Positions 1-6,113 are shown, counted from the first letter of the stretch. The stretch is 7,652 nucleotides of DNA from Thiotrichales bacterium (GCA_014763835.1 JACXUQ010000134.1:1-7652), one strand, 5' to 3'. Notes: generated from the sequence alone by a model not told the origin. Program-made: numbers and translations.

Positions 1-596
1 GCGTAAAGTTTAAGGTTGTCGAGTTTGACCTTGACGACATCCAAACTCTTTTCGATGCGTTCGAGTTCGGCGTGAATCAATTGTAAGCGGGTGTGGGCGC
101 TTTTTAGCGCAATATCCGCTTGTAGCATGGCCGATTCCGTCTGATCAAATTGCGCCTGCGAGATGCTGCCTTTTTTAATCAGGGGTTTATTGCGGTCGTG
201 CGCCAGTTTAGCGAGGTTGTAGCGTTCCAGATTCAGCGCAATATCCTGCTGTGTGGCTTGGATTTCCAAGCGGGTTTTATTGTGCAGCGCCTGCATTTCG
301 GCCAGGGTGGCGTTGAGTTCGGACGGATCAAGCTGCGCCAGCAGCGTGTGGGAGTCGACGTGCTCACCTTGGTCAACAGTGGTCTTAATGATCCGGCCGC
401 CGGTGGTGAAACCCAGCGGATAGAGGCGTTGTGCATCGAGTTCGCCCAGTCCCTGTACCCAAACGTCAAAATCACCGCTTTGAATCGATACGGTTTGATA
501 GGTCGATTTGGGTTGATAAATCTGTTGATAGAACAGTATGCCCAGAAGTGTCAGGGCTATAATAACGAGGCCCCAACGTTGCAGTGATTTCTTCAT
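1..596 (-). CDS. HlyD-family periplasmic adaptor of an efflux transporter (partial, 3' end off the left edge)
   Basis: Membrane fusion (adaptor) protein expected to link an inner-membrane exporter to an outer-membrane channel. Only the first 198 codons are in the window. The ATG at 596-594 is preceded by an AGGAAA ribosome site about 5 nt away. Visible layout: a short basic N-terminus and one hydrophobic anchor (about residues 8-23); then the first half of a barrel-sandwich (lipoyl-like) domain, about 62-92, with the family pattern GGRI...VDQGEHV...LLAQLDPSEL; then a long heptad-like helical hairpin from about 93, including KKGSISQAQFDQTESAML, typical of the coiled-coil hairpin of HlyD/AcrA proteins. 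It lies 70 bp behind the cytochrome gene and probably shares the TetR-led operon. The transporter partner (RND pump or ABC permeases) should follow outside the window. The family call is firm; the substrate is unknown. Confidence 0.85.
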   Translation of the reverse strand, partial: MKKSLQRWGLVIIALTLLGILFYQQIYQPKSTYQTVSIQSGDFDVWVQGLGELDAQRLYPLGFTTGGRIIKTTVDQGEHVDSHTLLAQLDPSELNATLAEMQALHNKTRLEIQATQQDIALNLERYNLAKLAHDRNKPLIKKGSISQAQFDQTESAMLQADIALKSAHTRLQLIHAELERIEKSLDVVKVKLDNLKLY

Positions 597-666
597 AATC
601 GTTTCCTAATTGGTGCGGGCTGTCTTTGCAGTTTTGATTTGATTGTACATACAACCATTGCGCGTT

Positions 667-1116
667 TTATGGCTTTTCTCGCTCCAGTCGGTAGACGGCA
701 TGGCACTGAATGCAGAGATTTTGCAGTTTGGCCAGACGATTCAATATTTCATCACGGTCCCCCAGAGTCTCTGCTTCATTGGCGATTTCCTCAAACTCCT
801 TGTGTACCTGGGGTCCCAGTGCCTTGAAACCAGGTGGCAGTTTGGCAGTCAGTTCGGCGGACATTCCCTGCAGCTGTTTTAATCCAACTTCGCGTGCGGC
901 GTCTTCTACCCTGTCCATGTTTTCATTCAGCGCATTTTCTAGAATCGCTTGGCTCGCAATGAGAAATTGGCGCATTTCTGCAAGCACTGTAGCGCGTTGT
1001 GCATCGCTCAGCCAAATCGCAATTCGCTTGTCTTCGGCTTGCGCATTGGTGACGTACAGTCCAGTCAGTAATGACGTGATCAGGAAAAAACGGGCGAGGA
1101 GAGGAGAGGGGTTCAT
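667..1116 (-). CDS. Secreted class II c-type cytochrome (cytochrome c'-like)
   Basis: A protein of 149 aa with a Sec signal peptide (hydrophobic 8-22, likely cleavage after AQA at residue 27), giving a mature chain of about 122 aa, the usual size of cytochrome c'. The chain is almost wholly helix-forming, and a single haem-binding motif CIQCH (C135, C138, H139) lies ten residues from the C-terminus. This placement is the hallmark of class II cytochromes, four-helix bundles with haem attached on the last helix. Met48 in the first helix is a possible sixth ligand, as in low-spin c-556 types; without it the haem would be five-coordinate and able to bind NO or CO. The start ATG has an AAAGG site 7-8 nt upstream. 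The gene follows tetR after 12 bp and precedes the HlyD adaptor by 70 bp, so co-transcription is likely. The haem protein call is strong; electron carrier versus gas-binding role is open. Confidence 0.75.
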   Translation of the reverse strand: MNPSPLLARFFLITSLLTGLYVTNAQAEDKRIAIWLSDAQRATVLAEMRQFLIASQAILENALNENMDRVEDAAREVGLKQLQGMSAELTAKLPPGFKALGPQVHKEFEEIANEAETLGDRDEILNRLAKLQNLCIQCHAVYRLEREKP

Positions 1117-1128
1117 GCTGATACCTTT

Positions 1129-1794
1129 TTATGTATTTTCAATGGTGGGGCTTAGTAATGCGGATTCAATGGTTCGGGTGAGTTGGATGACGATTTCATC
1201 GAGAGTCGGATCAAGTTTTTTCTCGGCTGGAATCGCCTCTCTCATGGGTTCGCTGCTAATGAAAAAGCAAAGGGTTCCTACAATCATGAACTGAGTAGTT
1301 AAGGGGTCTGTCTGTTTAAAAACGCCTTGTTGATGGCCGCTGCTGAGTATGATTTTGAGTGCAAACAGCAGGCGCTGCATCTGTTCCCGGGCGGGTGTTG
1401 GCATGTGGATTCCGCCAGAGGCGAATTCGCGCATCAGGACGGCGGGCATGGCGTGTGTCTGGCTGGCGTTGCGCGCAAACACTTCAATAAAGACGCGCAG
1501 CTTTTGCAACGGTGTTTCTGCCTGAGCGACTGCCTGCAAAACGGGATCAGCGACACGTTTGAACAGGTGGGTCAGGGTGCTGTCATAGAGACGGATTTTG
1601 TCGCCGAAGTGGTAGTAAATGCTGGCTTTGTTGACGCCGCTGCGTTGACAGAGTTCATCCATGATGGTGCCTTCAAAACCTTTTTCGGCAAACATTTCCG
1701 TGGCTATTTGCAGGATTCGTTGTGCGGTTTTACCGGTTTTTTTCGCTTTAACCCGGGTTGCGGCGGTGTCCAGTGACAGGGCGTGTTTGGGCAT
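1129..1794 (-). CDS. TetR/AcrR-family transcriptional repressor
   Basis: A 221-aa DNA-binding regulator. The N-terminal TetR helix-turn-helix spans about residues 22-69. It has the family signature ILQIATEMFAEKGFEGT, then MDELCQRSGVNKASIYYHF and GDKIRLYDSTL. The C-terminal ligand/dimer domain includes VLMREFASGGIHMP (about 119-132), which resembles CecR/YbhG-system regulators; that subfamily placement is from memory and tentative. It is the first gene of a leftward unit with the cytochrome and HlyD adaptor, and is divergent from nnrS, so it probably represses its own operon and perhaps nnrS through the palindromes at 1817-1866. A weak GGA site lies 7 nt before the ATG. The ligand is unknown. 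Confidence 0.9.
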   Translation of the reverse strand: MPKHALSLDTAATRVKAKKTGKTAQRILQIATEMFAEKGFEGTIMDELCQRSGVNKASIYYHFGDKIRLYDSTLTHLFKRVADPVLQAVAQAETPLQKLRVFIEVFARNASQTHAMPAVLMREFASGGIHMPTPAREQMQRLLFALKIILSSGHQQGVFKQTDPLTTQFMIVGTLCFFISSEPMREAIPAEKKLDPTLDEIVIQLTRTIESALLSPTIENT

Positions 1795-1816
1795 GGCGTA
1801 TCCAAAAATGATTAAA

Positions 1817-1847
1817 TTTAACTAAATAGTTTAACTAATTGGTTAAA
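1817..1847. promoter_or_regulatory. Likely TetR operator: 18-bp palindrome plus direct repeat
   Basis: Positions 1830-1847 read TTTAACTAATTGGTTAAA, an inverted repeat with a single mismatched base pair. The left half-site TTTAACTAA occurs again as a direct repeat at 1817-1825, 13 bp upstream. The site lies 36-53 bp before the tetR ATG, in the divergent tetR/nnrS intergenic region and where the tetR promoter should be. This is the usual arrangement for autorepression by a TetR protein. The AT-rich sequence contrasts with the surrounding genes. The palindrome is seen directly; binding by this TetR protein is inferred. Confidence 0.5.
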
Positions 1848-1852
1848 ATAAG

Positions 1853-1866
1853 CAACAGGCCTGTTG
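1853..1866. promoter_or_regulatory. Perfect 14-bp palindrome in the tetR/nnrS intergenic region
   Basis: CAACAGGCCTGTTG is perfectly self-complementary and lies 5 bp from the AT-rich operator-like palindrome, 61 bp before the nnrS start. It differs in sequence from the other palindrome, so it may bind another protein or be a second control site. No ligand or protein can be named. With no unpaired loop it is not a plausible terminator. Confidence 0.35.
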
Positions 1867-1877
1867 ATTATCATAGA
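1864..1877 (+). promoter_or_regulatory. Weak FNR/Dnr-like site upstream of nnrS
   Basis: TTGATTATCATAGA matches 8 of the 10 defined bases of the CRP/FNR-type box TTGAT-N4-ATCAA. It lies 50-63 bp before the nnrS ATG at 1928. nnrS genes in several proteobacteria are activated by FNR-family NO sensors (Nnr/Dnr), which makes the position sensible. TATCAT (1869-1874) within it could alternatively be a -10 box. The match is imperfect and short, so this is only a candidate. Confidence 0.2.
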
Positions 1878-1927
1878 AATCAGGGCGCTCAGAATTAGCC
1901 GATAACGAAATGGCAAAGGAGTCAGAC

Positions 1928-3082
1928 ATGTATTTTTTCGAGCGCGCCTTTCGCGCCTTTTTTTTGGGGGCGGCGCTGTTTGCCGTGGTGGCGATGCTGG
2001 TTTGGTGGTGGCTGTATCCGTCAGGCGGGGCTTTGTTGGGGGTGGCGGCGATGCACTGGCACGCGCATGAGATGGTCTTTGGTTATGCCTTGGCCACGGT
2101 TACCGGTTTTCTGCTAACGGCGGTGATGAACTGGTCTGGCGGCAATTCGGCCTCGGGTTGGCCTCTGGCAGCCTTGTTTCTGGCTTGGCTGGGGGGGCGC
2201 CTGGGTTTTTTGTTTGACCTTCCGCTGGTCTGGATTGCGGTTTTGGACATCGCTTTTAATCTCGGTTTGTTCGCCCATTTTATGTGGCCGGTATGGCGCA
2301 AGAAGCTTTGGGCGCAGCTGGGCTTGGCGGCCAAATTTCTGTTGTTGGTCATTGCCAACGGTCTGTTCTATGCCGGCGCGTTTGGTTATCTGGGAAACGG
2401 GATGCACATCGGCACGCTGCTGGGGTTGTTTCTGGTGCTGGCGATCAATCTGACCATGATGCGTCGTTTGATGCCGTTTTTTACCGAGCGCGCGTTGCAA
2501 TTGGAGCCGTTTAAACAGTCCAAATGGCTGGATGGCGCTGTGGTGGCCGGCTTTCTGCTGTTGATGCTGTTGGCGGTGTGGTGGCCGGCAGGCTGGCCGG
2601 TAATTGCGGTGGCCACGCTTCTGGCCGCGTTGCATAGCTGGCGCTGGTGGCGCTGGTATCATGCAGGCATCTGGAAGGTGGTGCTGTTATGGCCACTCTA
2701 TCTGTCCTATGCATTTATGATTTTAGGAATGGCGCTGTTTGCCGGCGTCGGCCTGGGCAAGGTGCCTATGACAGTGGCGCTGCATGCGCTCGCCGCCGGT
2801 GGAATCGGATTGTTATGTTCGGCGATTCTGGCGCGCATTGCGCTCGGGCATACGCAGCGCAATGTGTTTGACCCGCCTAAAACGGTGATTTGGGTATTTG
2901 TGCTGCTGGCTTTGGCGGCGCTGGTGCGGATTTTTCTGCCCTGGTGGGATGCAGCGCATTACACCCTGTGGATTGGCGTAGCGCAGTGGGGCTGGGCGTT
3001 GGCGTTTTTGTGGTTGAGCCTGCTTTACTGGCCGGTTTTGACGCGGCCGGCAGCGGCCAAAGCGCACGGCATCCGTCTGTAG
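1928..3082 (+). CDS. nnrS: NnrS family haem/copper membrane protein
   Basis: A polytopic inner-membrane protein of 384 aa with about twelve hydrophobic segments. NnrS proteins are haem- and copper-containing and protect against nitric oxide or nitrosative stress; the reaction is not established. Family motifs seen (numbered from this start): the His-rich MHWHAHEMVFGYA at about 42-54 followed by GFLLTAVMNW, the central MRRLMPFFTERA (about 177-189), and the late HALAAGGIG...LARIALGHTQR (about 286-311). The conserved histidines H43, H45 and H47 are present. ATG 1928 is chosen over the in-frame ATG at 1910 because AAAGGAG (1915-1921) sits 6 nt before it, and the protein then begins MYFFERAFRAFF, as homologues do. 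It is divergent from the TetR-cytochrome-HlyD unit and convergent with waaA, whose frame overlaps its 3' end on the other strand. The gene looks intact. Confidence 0.92.
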   Translation: MYFFERAFRAFFLGAALFAVVAMLVWWWLYPSGGALLGVAAMHWHAHEMVFGYALATVTGFLLTAVMNWSGGNSASGWPLAALFLAWLGGRLGFLFDLPLVWIAVLDIAFNLGLFAHFMWPVWRKKLWAQLGLAAKFLLLVIANGLFYAGAFGYLGNGMHIGTLLGLFLVLAINLTMMRRLMPFFTERALQLEPFKQSKWLDGAVVAGFLLLMLLAVWWPAGWPVIAVATLLAALHSWRWWRWYHAGIWKVVLLWPLYLSYAFMILGMALFAGVGLGKVPMTVALHALAAGGIGLLCSAILARIALGHTQRNVFDPPKTVIWVFVLLALAALVRIFLPWWDAAHYTLWIGVAQWGWALAFLWLSLLYWPVLTRPAAAKAHGIRL

Positions 3083-4333
3083 TTCAGGTATTCTTAATTG
3101 TTCCTGCCGTTTTTCGGGATGGGTGTTGAGTGTGATAAGATGCGCCGCCAGTGCCTGCGGTGTCGCGCACAAGGTCAGCGCATCCGCTTCGATAAAGGTG
3201 TCGAACAGCGCCTTGAGGTTGGCATAATGCGGGCCGGAGATGACCGGCTTGTGCAGCGCCGCCGGTTCTAGAATATTGTGGCCGCCGAACGGCACCAGGC
3301 TGCCGCCGACAAAAGCGGCATGGCAGGCGGCGAACCACTGCAGCAGTTCGCCGACGCTATCCGCCAGATACACCTGCGTGCCGGCTTCGATGGCTTGAAG
3401 TTGGCTGCGCTGCGCCCATTTCAGGCCGGATTGTTGCAGTTGCTGCGCGACTTCAGCAAAGCGGTCGGCGTGACGCGGCACCAGAATCAGTAAAGCGTCG
3501 GGCCGGGTTTTAAGCAGTTCGCGGTGCGCTTCCAGCATAAGCTGCTCTTCGCTCTGCCCGCCTTGCGGGTCGGCATGGGTGCTGGCGGCAACCCAGATAA
3601 AACGGTCCGTTAGCCCGTTCTCTTTTTTCCAGTTTTGTGCGTCAGCCACCCGGCCTGTTGGGATTTCCAGATCGAATTTGAGGTTGCCGAGCACTTTGAT
3701 CTTGTCGGACGAAGCCCCTAGCGCCTTGAAATGTTCGGCATCCACCGGAAACTGCGCGGCGATGAACCGGGTCTGATTGAGCGCGTCTTCGAGCATTTTG
3801 CCGCCCCATTTGCGGTAGGCGTCGAACGATTTTTCTTTAAGACGCGCATTGGCGAGCACCAGCGGAATGTCGGCGTCGGCGCAGGCCTGGTAGAGATTGG
3901 GCCAGATTTCGGTTTCGACCATGATCACCAGTTTGGGCTCGATCTGGCGCAGAAAGCGTTTGACCGCAAAGCCGAAATCGTACGGAATCATCTGATGCTG
4001 GATCGGCACGGGGGAAAACTGCAGGGCCTGAATCGCCCCCTGGGTCGAACCGCTGGTGACGGTCAGAGGAAGATGCGGATAGCGTTGTTTCAGCGCGGAG
4101 AGTAGCGGGAAAATCGAACGGGTTTCGCCGACCGACACCGCATGAATCCAGATGCCGCCTTTTTCAAAGGTAGCAGGATTGCGTCCGAAGCGTGCGGCAA
4201 AACAGTGCGGGATTTCGGGCAGGCCGGGGTGAGTTTGACGTTGCGCTTCATGTTTTTGACAGCGTTTCCAGCCCGACCAGGCGATCAGCGGCAGGGTCAG
4301 GGTGGTGAGCAGGCGGTAAACGCTAAGACGCAT
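2813..4333 (-). CDS. waaA: Lipid A Kdo transferase WaaA, with abnormal C-terminus running antisense into nnrS
   Basis: Transfers Kdo from CMP-Kdo to lipid IVA on the cytoplasmic face of the inner membrane (GT30 family, GT-B fold). An N-terminal hydrophobic anchor (about 5-20) is followed by the family motifs WIHAVSVGE (62-70, with the catalytic Glu70), PYDF, VETEIWPNL (139-147), LANARLKEKSF, VLGNLKFD (214-221), STH (251-253), LVPRHADRF (284-292), DSVGEL and FVGGSLVPFGGHNILEP (341-357). Five or six extra residues follow STH. Family members are about 420-430 aa and end in a helix carrying an N-x-GA-like motif. Here that end is missing: homology fades near residue 412 and residues 418-506 are antisense nnrS, rich in Arg, Gln and Pro. 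No canonical ribosome site precedes ATG 4333. It starts 8 bp after kdsD, so translational coupling is likely. The identity is certain; the 3' end is doubtful. Confidence 0.88.
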   Translation of the reverse strand: MRLSVYRLLTTLTLPLIAWSGWKRCQKHEAQRQTHPGLPEIPHCFAARFGRNPATFEKGGIWIHAVSVGETRSIFPLLSALKQRYPHLPLTVTSGSTQGAIQALQFSPVPIQHQMIPYDFGFAVKRFLRQIEPKLVIMVETEIWPNLYQACADADIPLVLANARLKEKSFDAYRKWGGKMLEDALNQTRFIAAQFPVDAEHFKALGASSDKIKVLGNLKFDLEIPTGRVADAQNWKKENGLTDRFIWVAASTHADPQGGQSEEQLMLEAHRELLKTRPDALLILVPRHADRFAEVAQQLQQSGLKWAQRSQLQAIEAGTQVYLADSVGELLQWFAACHAAFVGGSLVPFGGHNILEPAALHKPVISGPHYANLKALFDTFIEADALTLCATPQALAAHLITLNTHPEKRQEQLRIPELQTDAVRFGRCRPRQNRPVKQAQPQKRQRPAPLRYANPQGVMRCIPPGQKNPHQRRQSQQHKYPNHRFRRVKHIALRMPERNARQNRRT

Positions 4334-4341
4334 AAAGTCGT

Positions 4342-5283
4342 TTAAGCGTTAAGGTCGTAAATCTGAATCACGCCGGCCAAAGCGCCGTTTTCGGTAACCA
4401 GCAAAGAGGTGATCTTATGCTGGTTCATCAGCTCTTCAGCCGCACTTAGCGTGGCCTCGGCGTCAATGGTTTTGGGGCTGGTGCCCATAATGTCGGCGGC
4501 GGTTTTGCTCATCAGCCCGGCGGCATCTTTTTCCATGTGGCGGCGCAGGTCGCCGTCGGTGATAATGCCTTTGCCGTTGTCGACGATGCACAATCCCAAG
4601 CGCCCTTCGTTCATGCTGTGAATCACTGCCGGCATGGAGGCGCTGGCGCTAATCAGCGGCAGGTTGGCGGATTTCATTTCGTGTTTGACGCGGGTAAGCA
4701 GTTTGCGACCCAAACTGCCGCCGGGGTGGAAGCGGGCGAAGTCGTGCGGCTGGAAACCGCGTGCCTCCATTAGCGCCACCGCCAGCGCATCGCCCATCAC
4801 CAAAGTGGCGGTGGTGGAGGAGGTGGGCGCCAGTTGATGCGGACAGGCCTCTTGCGGCACGGCGATATTCAGGTGGAAGTCGGAGTTTTTCGCCAACGTG
4901 GAATTGGGGCGGCCAGTCATGGAGATGACCACATTGCCGTTGTCTTTCAGAAACGGCAGCAGGCGGATGACCTCTTCGGTTTCGCCGGAGTTGGACAGCG
5001 CCAGAAACACATCGTCGGGCGCCACCATGCCGAGGTCGCCGTGAAAGGCTTCGCCGGGATGCATGAAAAAACAGGGGGTGCCGGTGCTGGCGAAGGTGGC
5101 CATGATTTTTTTGCCGATTAGTCCGGATTTGCCCATGCCGCAGATGACCACGCGCCCCTGGGCTTTCAGAATGGCTTCAACACTGCCGTTGAAGTTTTCG
5201 TCCAGGAGCGATTTAAGGTGCAGTACCGCATCGGCTTCAATGTCCAGAACGCGTTTGGCGATAGCTTGGTAATCTAATGACAT
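4342..5283 (-). CDS. kdsD: D-arabinose 5-phosphate isomerase KdsD
   Basis: Interconverts D-ribulose 5-phosphate and D-arabinose 5-phosphate in the cytoplasm, the first step of Kdo synthesis for LPS. The 313-aa protein has an N-terminal SIS sugar-isomerase domain (about 40-175) and two C-terminal CBS domains (about 203-258 and 263-313), the standard KdsD architecture. SIS motifs include GMGKSGLIGKK (49-59), HPGEAFHGDLG and SNSGETEE (97-104). Residues K52, E104, E145 and H186 sit at the positions of the E. coli catalytic set K59, E111, E152 and H193, with a constant offset of seven. GGAA lies 7 nt before the ATG. It lies between the pagL-like gene (24 bp) and waaA (8 bp), so it is probably in one operon with them. 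GutQ is a paralogue of similar sequence; the LPS neighbours favour KdsD. Confidence 0.94.
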   Translation of the reverse strand: MSLDYQAIAKRVLDIEADAVLHLKSLLDENFNGSVEAILKAQGRVVICGMGKSGLIGKKIMATFASTGTPCFFMHPGEAFHGDLGMVAPDDVFLALSNSGETEEVIRLLPFLKDNGNVVISMTGRPNSTLAKNSDFHLNIAVPQEACPHQLAPTSSTTATLVMGDALAVALMEARGFQPHDFARFHPGGSLGRKLLTRVKHEMKSANLPLISASASMPAVIHSMNEGRLGLCIVDNGKGIITDGDLRRHMEKDAAGLMSKTAADIMGTSPKTIDAEATLSAAEELMNQHKITSLLVTENGALAGVIQIYDLNA

Positions 5284-5307
5284 GCGTTAATTCCGTGTTA
5301 ATAAGGC

Positions 5308-5970
5308 CTAGAAACGATAACCGAGGTGCAGGTTGTGGAAATCGGTGCCGGGGTTCGGCATTTCAATGCCTGCGTTGGAAACGTGCAAATAGCGGTAACC
5401 CAGTTCGAACTGTTTGGTTTTGATGCCCAGGCCGAAAATATCGCCGAATTGGAATTGCGTCGATTTGAATTCGTTTTCGATGGTAGGGTCATTCAGCAGT
5501 TGCAGGCCGGCACCGGTTTCCATATAGAGGTCAAGCGGCGAAAGCTTGTAGGTGTACTGGAACACCGGGGTGATGCCGAACATATAGCCTTCTTTGTTCT
5601 GCGGATTGGAAAGAGTCGAATGCCAGTAGTTGGCGTTGACCTCCCAGCGGCCGCCGATCTCGAAATTGCCCGACTGGTAGAACTTCTCTTTCCAGTCCGC
5701 GCCCAAGGCGATGCGGAAATGGTCGATGGTGTTGTCCGCGCCCTGGTCGTAACTGAAAGTCAGCAGATCGGTATCGATGCCCGGATCAAGTGAGCAGGGC
5801 GCTTTGCCCTGATAACAGGCCATGCCGAAGGAGATAATGGAACCGGCAATCGCCAGTGACATCGGGTCGTTGTTGGATTTACCTGCCTGGACAGCTGGGC
5901 TGAGGGTCATCAGTGTCAGGCTTAAAGGTGCGATGGCGGCGAAATAAAAAACCTTTTTCAAACTGTGCAT
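5308..5970 (-). CDS. pagL: PagL-like lipid A 3-O-deacylase (outer membrane acyloxyacyl hydrolase family)
   Basis: Predicted outer-membrane beta-barrel enzyme that removes the ester-linked 3-O acyl chain of lipid A. The protein is 220 aa with a signal peptide (likely cleavage after VQA at residue 29), alternating aromatic beta strands and a terminal Phe typical of outer-membrane barrels. The C-terminal FGDIFGLGIKT...FELGYRYLHVSNAGI...NPG pattern is the PagL signature. H196 and S198 fit the catalytic His-x-Ser. The acidic member, Glu in the P. aeruginosa enzyme 12 residues after the Ser, is Asp (D210) here. C52 and C59 could form a disulfide. The start at 5970 is preferred to the in-frame ATG at 6000 because AGGA precedes it by 9 nt and a clean signal peptide begins there. 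It is the first gene of the pagL-kdsD-waaA unit and divergent from hldE. The family is likely; activity is inferred. Confidence 0.8.
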   Translation of the reverse strand: MHSLKKVFYFAAIAPLSLTLMTLSPAVQAGKSNNDPMSLAIAGSIISFGMACYQGKAPCSLDPGIDTDLLTFSYDQGADNTIDHFRIALGADWKEKFYQSGNFEIGGRWEVNANYWHSTLSNPQNKEGYMFGITPVFQYTYKLSPLDLYMETGAGLQLLNDPTIENEFKSTQFQFGDIFGLGIKTKQFELGYRYLHVSNAGIEMPNPGTDFHNLHLGYRF

Positions 5971-6113
5971 AAGGCGCTTTCCTGATAAACTAGTTGACAT
6001 ATTCTATACGATTTAAATGCCGATGGGGACGGATAAGCACCCCCAATATCCGCGTAGAATGGATCGGTGTTTAAATCCCCCTGTTTTTTTGGAATTTCAG
6101 TTTAGACAGCTTT
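5971..6113. promoter_or_regulatory. Divergent promoter region between the pagL-like gene and hldE
   Basis: This 143-bp gap must hold the start signals for two divergent LPS units. Visible elements are a perfect -35-like TTGACA on the plus strand at 5994-5999 (without a good -10 at 16-18 bp), TAGAAT on the plus strand at 6055-6060 that could serve as a -10 for hldE, and TAGAAT on the minus strand (6006-6001) that could serve as a -10 for the pagL-like gene. A perfect 6-bp inverted repeat, CGGATA (6030-6035) and TATCCG (6047-6052), lies between the two start directions and could be an operator. No complete consensus promoter is present, so individual assignments are weak. Confidence 0.35.

Noticed and set aside
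643..654. Near-palindrome TTGTACATACAA between the cytochrome and adaptor genes
   Set aside because: Arms of only five bases around a 2-nt centre in an intra-operon gap; easily a chance occurrence, with no promoter or terminator features nearby.
1327..1776. 149-codon plus-strand open frame opposite tetR
   Set aside because: The minus strand gives an unmistakable TetR helix-turn-helix; the plus frame is its shadow.
1910..1927. Upstream in-frame ATG of nnrS
   Set aside because: It would add MAKESD, but the strong AAAGGAG site lies inside this stretch and serves the ATG at 1928.
2114..2662. 182-codon open frame on the minus strand inside nnrS
   Set aside because: Antisense to clear NnrS membrane segments; rich in Gln, Arg and Pro as expected for a reverse reading of Leu/Trp/Ala-rich codons.
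5326..5793. 155-codon plus-strand open frame opposite the pagL-like gene
   Set aside because: The minus strand encodes a signal peptide, beta-barrel pattern and PagL motif; the plus-strand frame shows none of these and has no good ribosome site.
5971..6000. Ten-codon N-terminal extension of the pagL-like protein from ATG 6000
   Set aside because: It would put a polar stretch before the signal peptide, and the AGGA site fits the ATG at 5970.
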